Shown in pieces: positions 44,221-51,436 of a DNA stretch of 55,879 bases. The stretch is from the NCBI GenBank assembly GCA_017457225.1, contig JAFTHW010000021.1, positions 1 through 55,879 on the forward strand. The letters run 5' to 3'. Below the pieces are notes generated by a model, which was not told the origin of the DNA, did no database searches, and saw only the letters and a list, made by a program, of their open reading frames with translations. Every line of letters starts with the position of its first letter. Position 1 is the first letter of the stretch. A program made the translations under genes and the position numbers. This DNA comes from Clostridia bacterium (GTDB lineage: Bacteria; Bacillota; Clostridia; Christensenellales; Borkfalkiaceae).

Positions 44221-44895
44221 ATGGAAAAAATGGTAAACGTATTTCTTTTCGGTAAACGCTATCAAGTTCCGGAAAGTTTAACGATTATGAAAGCGATGGA
44301 GTACGCAGGATATCAGCTCGTCCGCGGTTGCGGATGCAGAAACGGTTTCTGCGGCGCTTGTTCGACCATTTACCGTATCAAAGGTCAACAAGAACTCAAA
44401 ACCTGTCTTGCTTGTCAACAGCAAGTAGAAGAGGGCATGTACGTAGCGACGTTGCCGTTCTTCCCCTTGGTTAAGCAAGTGTACGACATCAATCAAGTCA
44501 AACCCACGCAGCAAATTATGATGCAGCTTTATCCCGAGATTTATTCGTGTATCGGTTGTAACGCTTGTACGAAGAGCTGTACGCAAGAACTCAACGTAAT
44601 GCAGTATATTGCGTACGCGCAACGCGGAGAGTACGAAAAATGCGCGGAAGAGAGCTTTGACTGCGTAATGTGCGGCGTATGTTCGTCCCGTTGTCCGGCT
44701 GGGATTTCCCATCCGCAAGTGGCGGTACTTGCACGTAGACTTACGGGTAAGTATCTTGCTCCCAAGAGCGAACATCTTGTCAATCGCGTAGCGGAGATCG
44801 ACGCAGGGGATTGCAAAGCGGCTTTGGAGGCGATTATGAACACGCCTTTGGAAGAACAAAAGAATCTGTATAACCACAGAGAGATCGAGAAATAA
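44221..44895 (+). CDS. Soluble fumarate reductase-like iron-sulfur subunit
   Basis: 224 residues with AAGGAG before the ATG. An N-terminal [2Fe-2S] ferredoxin domain (CGCRNGFCGAC and CLAC, residues 37-63) is followed by two [4Fe-4S] motifs, CIGCNACTKSCTQ (110) and CVMCGVCSSRCPAG (147). This is the FrdB/SdhB layout, although without a canonical [3Fe-4S] quinone-side arrangement. With no membrane anchor gene nearby, it probably connects FrdA to soluble Hdr proteins rather than to quinone. Confidence 0.78.
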   Translation: MEKMVNVFLFGKRYQVPESLTIMKAMEYAGYQLVRGCGCRNGFCGACSTIYRIKGQQELKTCLACQQQVEEGMYVATLPFFPLVKQVYDINQVKPTQQIMMQLYPEIYSCIGCNACTKSCTQELNVMQYIAYAQRGEYEKCAEESFDCVMCGVCSSRCPAGISHPQVAVLARRLTGKYLAPKSEHLVNRVAEIDAGDCKAALEAIMNTPLEEQKNLYNHREIEK

Positions 44896-44905
44896 GGAGA
44901 AGCGT

Positions 44906-46510
44906 ATGTATCAATATACTCAAGAACAACTTGAATCGATGAAAAAAGTAGAAGAAACCCGCGCTTCCCGTATCGAGAATCTGCACGCGCGTATGACGGC
45001 GGAAGAAAAGGACGCCGTGTTGGCGGAATTTCACCCCGACTATATCACTTCGGCGTATGAAGAGTTGAAAGTAGGTAAAAATAAAGGTGGAAAAGTCCTG
45101 CACGAATTGGCGGCGTTGTTGCAAGGTCATTCCCGTGTTGCGGATATGGACATCGACCTTACGAAGATCGATTACGACGTAGACGTACTCGTCATCGGAG
45201 GCGGTGGCGCAGGATCTTCGGCGGCGATTGAGGCGCACGAACGCGGCGCAAACGTTATGATCGCGACCAAACTCCGTTTGGGCGACGCGAATACGGCGAT
45301 GGCGGAAGGCGGTATTCAGGCTGCAGATAAACCCAACGACAGCCCTGCAACGCACTATCTTGACGCGCTCGGCGGCGGTCACTTCAAAAACAAACCCGAG
45401 CTGCTTTATAAGCTCGTAAACGAAGCTCCCGAGGCGATTTTGTGGCTCAACAACCTCGGCGTTATGTTCGATAAAGAAGCGGACGGCACGATGGTAACCA
45501 CGCACGGCGGCGGTACATCCAGAAAGAGAATGCACGCTTGCCGCGACTATTCGGGCTCGGAAATTATGCGTACGCTCCGTGACGAAGTCTTCAACCGCGG
45601 TATTACCGTAGTGGATTTCACGGCGGCGATCGAATTGATCAAGGATACGGACGGCAAAGTTGCCGGCGCGGTTTTGTTGAATATGGAAACGAAAGAAATC
45701 CTGATCGCAAGGGCGAAAACCGTCGTAATCGCGACGGGCGGCGCAGGTAGATTGCATTATCAAGGCTTCCCCACGTCCAACCACTACGGCGCGACGGCGG
45801 ACGGTTTGGTATTGGGCTATCGCGCAGGCGCGAAATTGCTCTATCCCGAAACGTTGCAGTACCATCCTACGGGCGCAGCGGAACCCACGCAGATCTACGG
45901 CGCGTTGGTAACCGAAAAAGTACGTTCGCTTGGCGCTCAGCTCGTTAACAAGGACGGCGAAGCGTTCGTGTATTCCTTGGAAACGCGTGACGTTACGGCA
46001 TCTTCGATTATACGCGAATGTAAAGAACGCAAGAACGGTATCAAAACGACGGACGGCGAAGGCGTATGGCTGGACACGCCGCTCATCGATATTCTCAATG
46101 GCGAGGGTACGATTGAAAAGCGTATTCCCGCAATGCTTCGTATGTTCGGTAAATATGGTATTGATATCCGTAAAGAGCCGATCTTGATCTATCCGACTCT
46201 CCATTACCAGAACGGCGGTTTGGACATCGGCGCGAACGGTATGACGTGCATTGAGAACTTGTACGTAGCCGGCGAAGCGGTTGGCGGCATTCACGGTACG
46301 AACCGTTTGATGGGTAACTCCCTCCTCGACATTATCGTATTCGGTAGAAACGCAGGTCAGCAGGCGGGTGAGAAGTGGAAGAGCGTAGAACTCAAAGAAT
46401 TGACGCTCGATCACGTGAAAGAGTTCGAGAAAGAATTGGAAGAAGCGGGCATTTCTTCGGAAGTCCGTTCGCCCAAGCTCCTGCCCGATTATAGAAGGCA
46501 AGCGAACTGA
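44906..46510 (+). CDS. frdA: Fumarate reductase/succinate dehydrogenase-type flavoprotein
   Basis: 534 residues with AAGGAG upstream. FAD motif VLVIGGGGAGSSAAIEA (about 93-109), THGGGTSRKRMHACRDYSG, ATGGAGRLHYQG. Catalytic positions of the family are kept: His in QYHPTGA, Glu in LVTEK, Arg in ETRDV, His in LHYQNGG and Arg in HGTNRLMGNSL. The usual RGEGG is replaced by RSLGA. The first ~90 residues are an extension before the FAD domain. L-aspartate oxidase is a related alternative, but the context of fumarase and an FeS subunit supports fumarate reductase. Confidence 0.87.
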   Translation: MYQYTQEQLESMKKVEETRASRIENLHARMTAEEKDAVLAEFHPDYITSAYEELKVGKNKGGKVLHELAALLQGHSRVADMDIDLTKIDYDVDVLVIGGGGAGSSAAIEAHERGANVMIATKLRLGDANTAMAEGGIQAADKPNDSPATHYLDALGGGHFKNKPELLYKLVNEAPEAILWLNNLGVMFDKEADGTMVTTHGGGTSRKRMHACRDYSGSEIMRTLRDEVFNRGITVVDFTAAIELIKDTDGKVAGAVLLNMETKEILIARAKTVVIATGGAGRLHYQGFPTSNHYGATADGLVLGYRAGAKLLYPETLQYHPTGAAEPTQIYGALVTEKVRSLGAQLVNKDGEAFVYSLETRDVTASSIIRECKERKNGIKTTDGEGVWLDTPLIDILNGEGTIEKRIPAMLRMFGKYGIDIRKEPILIYPTLHYQNGGLDIGANGMTCIENLYVAGEAVGGIHGTNRLMGNSLLDIIVFGRNAGQQAGEKWKSVELKELTLDHVKEFEKELEEAGISSEVRSPKLLPDYRRQAN

Positions 46511-46537
46511 TTAAAGGAAAAGTATAAATAACGGAAC

Positions 46538-46568
46538 AAAACGCACGGAGGTACGCTTTGTGCGTTTT
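46538..46568 (+). promoter_or_regulatory. Hairpin between frdA and the transporter gene
   Basis: AAAACGCAC / GTGCGTTTT with a 13-base loop. The trailing T tract is short (four T), so it may only lower read-through from the operon into the transporter gene. Confidence 0.4.
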
Positions 46569-46594
46569 CGTCCGCATAGTAGGAGTGGAAAAAA

Positions 46595-47971
46595 ATGGAA
46601 AAAGAAACGAAAAAGAGTCTGAAATGGCTTTGGATTACGATCGCGCTCGTCGCTGTGGCAGGAGTTGCCGTATGGTGCATTTTAAGCGCGGTGTATAATC
46701 CCAAGGCAGGTAAAGACGGCGCGGCAAATATTTTCAATACGCAAACAACTACGTTTGTTATGTTCACGATTGCGTTTGTCGTCATCGGTTTGGGGTATTT
46801 GTTGGGCGCTATTGATATCAAAGGCGTATCGCTCGGTACGGCAGGCGTGTTCTTGGTAGCGATTTTGGTGGGCTTCCTTTGCACGCTGATTCCCGAAGAC
46901 GCAGGAATTTTCTCGGGGTTTCATTTAACGGAAAGTTCCGCGGTAGTGAAAAACTTAAAAAGTACCGTACAAAATATCGGTTTGATCTTGTTCGTAGGTA
47001 GCGTAGGCTTTATTGCAGGTCCTAATTTCTTTAAGAATTTGGCGAAGAACTTTAAAACGTATATTTTGATGGGTATCGTGATTATTTTGTTGGGTACTTT
47101 GGTGGCAGTGCTTTGCGTGCTGTTGACGGATTACGGCCCTGCGTATTGGTCGGGAGTCTTGTCGGGCGCGTTGACGTCTACGCCCGGTTTCTCGGCGGCG
47201 ATTGACGCGGTAGGGAACAACGAAGCGGTCAAATCGCTCATTACGCTGGGTCACGCAATCGCTTATCCGTTCGGCGTTGTCGGCGTAGTATTGTTCGTAC
47301 AATTGATGCCCAAATTCGTAAAAGCGGATATGGCGAAAGAAAGAGATTATTTACGTATAGGCGCGGCGGAGGAAGCGAGGGATTATTCCAAGTACTTCAA
47401 ATGTGAAGAATTCGGGTTCTTGCCTTTCGCGCTCGCGGTAATCGCAGGTCTTGTATTGGGCTCGATCACGATCCCTTTAACGGGGAAAGGCTACGACGGC
47501 GCAACGTTCTCTCTCGGTACGACGGGCGGCGTATTGATTATGTGCTTGGTATTTGGGCATTTCGGTCACCTCGGCAAACTCTCGTTGGAAGTCAATGAAA
47601 AAACGTTAAAAGTGATGCGTGAGCTCGGGTTGGCTCTCTTCTTGCTCGGCGCGGGAGTGGACGGCGGCGTATCGTTGGTGGCGCAGGTAAAAGCAAACGG
47701 CGGCGCAATCGTTGCGTGGGGCTTTATCGGCGGCGCGGTGATGACGGTCGTTCCTATGATCGGCGGTTATTATTTGGGTAAATATTTACTCAAGCTGCCT
47801 CTTTTGAACAATCTTGGCTCGATCACGGGCGGTATGACGTCTACGCCTGCATTGGGGACGTTGATCGCAACGGCGGAAACGGACGACGTAGCGTCGGCTT
47901 ACGCGTCTACGTATCCGATCGCTTTGATCCTCATCGTCTTAGCATCGCAGCTACTGATTACGTTAATGTAA
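46595..47971 (+). CDS. AspT/YidE-family transporter, possible dicarboxylate exchanger
   Basis: 458 residues, about 10-11 membrane helices in two halves. Each half has the duplicated family signature: GALTSTPGFSAA in the first and GGMTSTPALGTL in the second. A soluble loop (residues about 245-275) lies between them. The aspartate:alanine exchanger family includes AspT and the succinate exporter SucE1 of Corynebacterium. Its place 84 bases after frdA makes succinate export, or aspartate/succinate exchange, a reasonable inference. No ligand can be read from sequence. Confidence 0.85.
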   Translation: MEKETKKSLKWLWITIALVAVAGVAVWCILSAVYNPKAGKDGAANIFNTQTTTFVMFTIAFVVIGLGYLLGAIDIKGVSLGTAGVFLVAILVGFLCTLIPEDAGIFSGFHLTESSAVVKNLKSTVQNIGLILFVGSVGFIAGPNFFKNLAKNFKTYILMGIVIILLGTLVAVLCVLLTDYGPAYWSGVLSGALTSTPGFSAAIDAVGNNEAVKSLITLGHAIAYPFGVVGVVLFVQLMPKFVKADMAKERDYLRIGAAEEARDYSKYFKCEEFGFLPFALAVIAGLVLGSITIPLTGKGYDGATFSLGTTGGVLIMCLVFGHFGHLGKLSLEVNEKTLKVMRELGLALFLLGAGVDGGVSLVAQVKANGGAIVAWGFIGGAVMTVVPMIGGYYLGKYLLKLPLLNNLGSITGGMTSTPALGTLIATAETDDVASAYASTYPIALILIVLASQLLITLM

Positions 47972-47978
47972 CGCAAAA

Positions 47979-48018
47979 ATCCCCGCCGTATATTTCGGAT
48001 ACGGCGGGGAAATTTTAA
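47979..48018 (+). terminator. Terminator after the transporter gene
   Basis: TCCCCGCCGTAT / ATACGGCGGGGA, a 12-bp stem, followed by AATTTTAAAA; the T tract is weak. Confidence 0.78.
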
Positions 48019-48036
48019 AAAACGAGGAAAAAACAG

Positions 48037-48065
48037 TTGCGTTTTTCCAAGGAATAGTATATAAT
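48037..48065 (+). promoter_or_regulatory. Promoter of the tRNA-Ser gene
   Basis: TTGCGT (48037-48042) and TATAAT (48060-48065), spacer 17, 14 bases before the tRNA. Confidence 0.75.
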
Positions 48066-48078
48066 ATAAAAGCTGTTT

Positions 48079-48168
48079 GCAGAGATGGCGGAGCGGTCGA
48101 ACGCGCACGATTCGAAATCGTGTTATGCAGGAATGTATACAAGGGTTCAAATCCCTTTCTCTGCGCCA
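48079..48168 (+). tRNA. tRNA-Ser, anticodon CGA
   Basis: Acceptor arms GCAGAGA (48079-48085) and TCTCTGC (48158-48164), G discriminator and encoded CCA. Anticodon arm CACGA-TTCGAAA-TCGTG with CGA at 48113-48115; long variable arm as expected for tRNA-Ser; T arm AAGGG-TTCAAAT-CCCTT. A tyrosine integrase gene pointing toward it begins an element 98 bases away, so its 3' part is the likely attachment site. Confidence 0.96.
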
Positions 48169-48218
48169 AAACGGGTGGTTTTTAGCGAAAAAACGTTAAA
48201 AACTGCCCGTTTTTTGAT
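48168..48218 (+). terminator. Terminator after tRNA-Ser
   Basis: Long hairpin: AAACGGG / CCCGTTT plus GTTTTTA / TAAAAAC inside, ending in a T run. Confidence 0.85.
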
Positions 48219-48244
48219 ATTCAAAATAAATAAAAAAACCAAAA

Positions 48245-48267
48245 TTGGGGAATTTTTGGGGAATTTT
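48245..48267. repeat. Two tandem TTGGGGAATTTT repeats at the integrase end
   Basis: Copies at 48245-48256 and 48256-48267 with an 11-base period, about one helical turn. They lie between the tRNA and the integrase stop, where arm-type integrase sites are often found. Confidence 0.6.
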
Positions 48268-49596
48268 ACCACTTATTTAGTTTTTTACCTTCTTTTAGAA
48301 GGTATGCATCCGATAAATCACGATAAGTGTTGGTCAATACACCTGCACTATGTCCTACAAATTCATCTCTTGCCGGCGCTGCTACGTTTAATTCGTCACA
48401 ACGTGTATAGAACGTTGTGCGTAAATCATATAGCTTATGTCCGAAGCAATAAGTAGGAAAGCGGTGAGACATCGTTTTTTCCGCTCGCATATCAATTTTG
48501 GAAAGGTCGTAATCGATTTCCGCCAGGACTGCATCCAATTTCTTGTGGATAGGAATCTTTTTATATGTTACCTTTTGATTTTTTCGCTTTGAATTGATTG
48601 CTACGATAAATTTCCCTTCGATTCGCACGGTCTTTATTTCGTTCGGTCTTAAACCGCAGTATAAGGCGAGCGCATATAAAATTTTATACGGTGTACCGTC
48701 CACGTTGTAAAAAAGTGTTGTTTCTTCATCTCGTGTCAATGCTTTTCCATGCTCGCGTTCGTGTTTAACGTAGGGGACAATATCCAACGGGTTGCGCGGA
48801 AGGATTCCGTGCGCGATGGCGGCCTTGAACGTTACGGATAAAAGGGAACGAACATCGTCAGCTGTTTTATTCAGTCCGTTTTCACGCAAATGAGAAAGTA
48901 ACTTTGCACAATCGGAGGGAGTGATTTTTGAGATCTCCCTTTCCCCAAACGTAGGGTATACGTGATTTCGCAACCTGTATTGATCGTTTTGATAGGTCAG
49001 CTTCGATACTTTCAATTTACGAAAATTCTCAAAGTAATATTCCGCAAAGGATTGAAAGGTTGTAGGGATTATAGATTCTACAGCCTTTTCCGATGAATTT
49101 GTATTACGAAGCTTTTCTATAAAATTCGCCTTAGCTAGTTCAATAGTTTTACCGCAGGCGGACAGGTTGTAACCGTTAGCCCGATATCGAATCTCGTAAG
49201 TGGTTCCTTTACCGCTTTTCTTTTTACGTAAACGGCAACGTTTTTTTGCTATGATAATCAGTTTTCTAAAATGTGATGGCATTTGTCGTATCTCCTTTTC
49301 AGTAAATTCAACAAAGCCTTGTTCCGTTTCCGACGCTTCCCCGGCGTCGTTTTTTTTTATGATACCTCCTTTTAAAACATTGTTTTCAAATCCGACGTCG
49401 GATTTGCCGTCCGTCGCCGAGCGATTTCCTTGCCGGAACATCGTCGGGAACGGTAGCACGTTGTCCGAGTCGTTTTTTTTAGTCCTTCCGATCTCGCCAG
49501 GGCGAGCGGTTCCGCCCGGGCGGAAACATCTTGGTACAGCTCCATCAGAAGCTGTACTGCAGTGAAAAGGATCTCTTTTTGCTCTTTGTGTGTCAT
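48266..49596 (-). CDS. Tyrosine integrase, reading frame interrupted at an A8 run
   Basis: A start with GGAG six to nine bases upstream lies at 49596 and reads MTHKEQKEILFTAVQLLMEL. This frame would stop at 49372, but a -1 shift at the A8 run (minus strand, 49480-49473) continues into the main integrase frame, giving 443 residues in all. The catalytic domain shows LALYCGLRPNEIKTVR (box I Arg), LYDLRTTF (box II, Tyr instead of the usual His) and VGHSAGVLTNTYRDL (His and nucleophile Tyr). An internal ATG at 49282 with AAAGGAG nine bases upstream could give a 338-residue integrase without any shift. It presumably recombines the element at tRNA-Ser. Confidence 0.85.
49387..49406. repeat. Palindrome copy A, inside the integrase gene
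   Basis: Perfect 20-bp palindrome CAAATCCGACGTCGGATTTG; its inner 18 bp recur at 51412-51429 and 52872-52889. Confidence 0.9.
49473..49480 (-). other. Candidate -1 ribosomal slippery site in the integrase gene
   Basis: On the minus strand the zero frame reads CTA AAA AAA ACG, i.e. an in-phase A-AAA-AAA heptamer. Slipping back one base continues as AAC GAC TCG into the integrase frame. GGAAGG lies three bases upstream of the run's ACT, and two perfect hairpins (CTCGCC/GGCGAG and the 16-bp palindrome at 49510-49525) lie further upstream. Confidence 0.5.
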
Positions 49597-49646
49597 TGGT
49601 ATATCTCCTTAACAGTAATGTAAGGGACATTATATACCAAAAAGAA

Positions 49647-49684
49647 AATATTTGCCTTTTGTTTTGAAAGGCAAATATTATTTT
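49647..49684. terminator. Terminator after the anchored-protein gene
   Basis: A 13-bp stem AATATTTGCCTTT / AAAGGCAAATATT with a T run on the minus-strand side; it separates the 49683-50180 gene from the integrase gene. Confidence 0.82.
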
Positions 49685-50180
49685 AAGCAAAAAGGGAAGT
49701 GGTTCCTTCGCTAACTGACCAAACGCAGGACGAGATTTGCATGTAGTCGTCAAATCCGATCTCGGATAATTCGATCGTAACCGTATGCAATTTATCATCC
49801 TTAACGTTTCCAACTGGCTTGTACTGTGTTTTGATTACGGATCCATTAGAGTCAAGATATTGGAACTTCAATTCTAAATCCTCAATATTGCATTTCGGCA
49901 AAATAGTGATAGAGATGCGCGAGGGAAAATCAAAATTCTCTTCGAAATAGAAATTATCAATGCTCGCCTTCTTTTCAAAAATGGATGGGGTGGATGTGTT
50001 TGAAGGATTCATTTTTCTTTGCGCTATATTATATCCAAACAATCCGACAAAGAGAAGAACGATAAAACCGACAGTAAAAGTAAATAAACCGCTCTTCACG
50101 ATAGATTTCAAACGAGAGATTATTACGTTCTTTTTAGGGGTAGAAGATTCGTTTTCGTTTCTATTTTGTTCGTTTTCCAT
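49683..50180 (-). CDS. Membrane-anchored protein, unknown
   Basis: 165 residues. A charged Asn/Glu-rich cytosolic start is followed by one membrane helix (GLFTFTVGFIVLLFVGLFGY, about 32-51). The outside domain is beta-rich and contains DLELKFQYLDSNGSVIKTQY. Its start overlaps the repressor gene by 20 bases, so it is co-transcribed and probably translationally coupled with it. Immunity or exclusion proteins of elements can have this layout, but nothing identifies the function. Confidence 0.75.
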   Translation of the reverse strand: MENEQNRNENESSTPKKNVIISRLKSIVKSGLFTFTVGFIVLLFVGLFGYNIAQRKMNPSNTSTPSIFEKKASIDNFYFEENFDFPSRISITILPKCNIEDLELKFQYLDSNGSVIKTQYKPVGNVKDDKLHTVTIELSEIGFDDYMQISSCVWSVSEGTTSLFA

Positions 50181-50547
50181 AGGGCGCTCCTAAATTTTGG
50201 TTTGAATTGACGTTGGATTTTTTCCACGTTTGGATCGTCGCCTGAAGCATCTGTTGTAGTGCAGGCGTCAAAGAACGGAAATCTTCGATAAGAGTTTCTT
50301 CAGATTTTGTAAGATTTGATAAGTGAGAAAAGTGAGAAGTTTCTTCGTTATCAGCTATTCCCAAAAGATAATCGGTTGAGACATCAAAAAAGCGAGATAG
50401 CTTAATTAAAGCATAATAGTCTGGCAAACGGTTTGCTTTCAGCCATCCGTTGATGGTTGTGGGGGGGATATTTGCTGCAATACTTAATTGTCGTTGGTTT
50501 ATAAACCGTTCATTCATTAAATCTAAAAGTATATTTTTAAACATCAT
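50161..50547 (-). CDS. XRE-family (CI-like) repressor
   Basis: 128 residues. The N-terminal helix-turn-helix reads INQRQLSIAANIPPTTINGW followed by RLPDYYALIKLSRFFDVSTDYLLG, the standard XRE pattern. The C-terminal part is short and not a LexA-type protease domain. There is no ribosome-binding site; the ATG lies six bases after an extended -10 box on the minus strand, suggesting a leaderless mRNA. It faces three similar 18-bp inverted repeats that are its likely operators. Confidence 0.88.
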   Translation of the reverse strand: MMFKNILLDLMNERFINQRQLSIAANIPPTTINGWLKANRLPDYYALIKLSRFFDVSTDYLLGIADNEETSHFSHLSNLTKSEETLIEDFRSLTPALQQMLQATIQTWKKSNVNSNQNLGAPYGKRTK

Positions 50548-50553
50548 AATAAA

Positions 50554-50562
50554 ATTTTATCA
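50554..50562 (-). promoter_or_regulatory. Extended -10 promoter of the repressor gene
   Basis: Minus-strand TGATAAAAT; transcription would start at or next to the ATG at 50547. No good -35 is present; operator 1 lies where it would be. Confidence 0.5.
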
Positions 50563-50565
50563 AAA

Positions 50566-50583
50566 AATACCTAAAAAGGTATT
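50566..50583. promoter_or_regulatory. Repressor operator 1
   Basis: AATACCT-AAAA-AGGTATT, perfect inverted repeat; it overlaps the first bases of the rightward -35 box. Confidence 0.72.
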
Positions 50584-50610
50584 GACATACTCAAAAAGGT
50601 ATGCTATAAT
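50582..50610 (+). promoter_or_regulatory. Rightward promoter under repressor control
   Basis: Perfect TTGACA (50582-50587) and TATAAT (50605-50610), spacer 17. Operator 2 fills the spacer and operators 1 and 3 flank it, the layout of a phage-like lysogeny switch. Confidence 0.85.
50586..50603. promoter_or_regulatory. Repressor operator 2
   Basis: CATACTC-AAAA-AGGTATG, an imperfect version of operator 1, lying between the -35 and -10 boxes. Confidence 0.68.
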
Positions 50611-50616
50611 CGCAAA

Positions 50617-50634
50617 TGTACCTAATTAGGTATT
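50617..50634. promoter_or_regulatory. Repressor operator 3
   Basis: TGTACCT-AATT-AGGTATT with a perfect 14-bp core, just downstream of the rightward start site. Confidence 0.7.
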
Positions 50635-50663
50635 CTTTTGGAGAGTAATATGCGTTAATTGCA

Positions 50664-50692
50664 TAAAAAAACCGCTTCTTGATAGAAACGGT
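50664..50692 (-). terminator. Minus-strand terminator of the small basic protein gene
   Basis: The stem AACCG-TTCT / AGAA-CGGTT, each arm with one bulged base, is followed on the minus strand by six T. Confidence 0.78.
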
Positions 50693-50712
50693 TAGAAGGA
50701 ATAAATAATTTC

Positions 50713-50955
50713 TTAATAGTCGCCAATAAAATTATTGATTCGTTGATGGCGTGTGTTGATAATTTTATTTTGTTTTTTCAATTCTTGCTTATAAGTTTGG
50801 GAACCATTGATTTTTTTATGATGCTTACTTGCGGCTTCAATTTTCTTTCCGGTATTTTTATAAGCAATTTTCTTAGCTTTTTTGCGTTGATGATTGGCGA
50901 ACGTATCATTTGCGGAACGTGCCAAGCCTTTCACGACAGCAGAAAACAAACCCAT
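50713..50955 (-). CDS. Small basic protein, unknown
   Basis: 80 residues with AAGGAGG before the ATG on the minus strand. Composition is very rich in Lys, Asn and His (for example RKKAKKIAYKNTGKKIEAASKHHKK), suggesting nucleic-acid or membrane-surface binding. It has its own extended -10 promoter and terminator. It sits antisense to the path of the rightward promoter. No family recognised. Confidence 0.7.
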   Translation of the reverse strand: MGLFSAVVKGLARSANDTFANHQRKKAKKIAYKNTGKKIEAASKHHKKINGSQTYKQELKKQNKIINTRHQRINNFIGDY

Positions 50956-51004
50956 ATCCGTTTTCCTCCTTTTTATTATTTTTGATTAAATCTAGAACAC
51001 AAAC

Positions 51005-51013
51005 ATTATATCA
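51005..51013 (-). promoter_or_regulatory. Extended -10 promoter of the small basic protein gene
   Basis: Minus-strand TGATATAAT about 50 bases before the ATG; no clear -35. Confidence 0.5.
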
Positions 51014-51121
51014 CAAATTACATAAAAAGCGAAGTGAAAACGGTTATGCGGTTTGATAAAAAAATGAAAATTAAATGAAAAGTTTTTTAACAAAAAAAAT
51101 CAATAAAGGAGACAGGGAAAA

Positions 51122-51436
51122 ATGGTTTCGATTTGGAGTTGGTGGGTTTTATTAGTGGCTTGGGCTATTGCATTCGGATTGTCTGTTTTTTGGGCAAGAA
51201 AAGCACAAGAATATCATAGGCTCCTGTTATTTTATAAAACCACTGAAAGACAATGTGTTTGTGGTATCAAGCGTCGTTCAAATGATGAAGAAGGATACTA
51301 TGGGCATAAAACAAGTTTGTTAAGCGATATGGCGATAAAGGAAGCAGCCGAACAAATAAATAAAAACGGTCCTGTTTTGATTACAAATTATCCCATAAAT
51401 AATAAAAATCAAAATCCGACGTCGGATTTAAAATAA
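51122..51436 (+). CDS. Small membrane-anchored protein, unknown
   Basis: 104 residues with AAAGGAGA upstream. One N-terminal helix (WSWWVLLVAWAIAFGLSVFW) is followed by a basic and polar cytosolic part. The last residues (NPTSDLK) are encoded by palindrome copy B, so the natural C-terminus may have been altered by insertion of that repeat. It immediately precedes the tandem RNA-like modules. Confidence 0.68.
   Translation: MVSIWSWWVLLVAWAIAFGLSVFWARKAQEYHRLLLFYKTTERQCVCGIKRRSNDEEGYYGHKTSLLSDMAIKEAAEQINKNGPVLITNYPINNKNQNPTSDLK
51412..51429. repeat. Palindrome copy B, at the end of the small membrane gene
   Basis: AAATCCGACGTCGGATTT, identical to copies A and C, ending seven bases before the first RNA module. 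Confidence 0.9.

Noticed and set aside
44834-46501. A 555-codon minus-strand frame antisense to frdA
   Set aside because: FrdA is complete and conserved on the plus strand; the antisense frame has no recognisable domain and no ribosome site.
48266-49813. Integrase reading frame extended back to 49813
   Set aside because: The extra N-terminal part runs antisense-free through a terminator and into the neighbouring anchored-protein gene, has no ribosome site, and resembles no integrase; the 49596 and 49282 starts are better supported.
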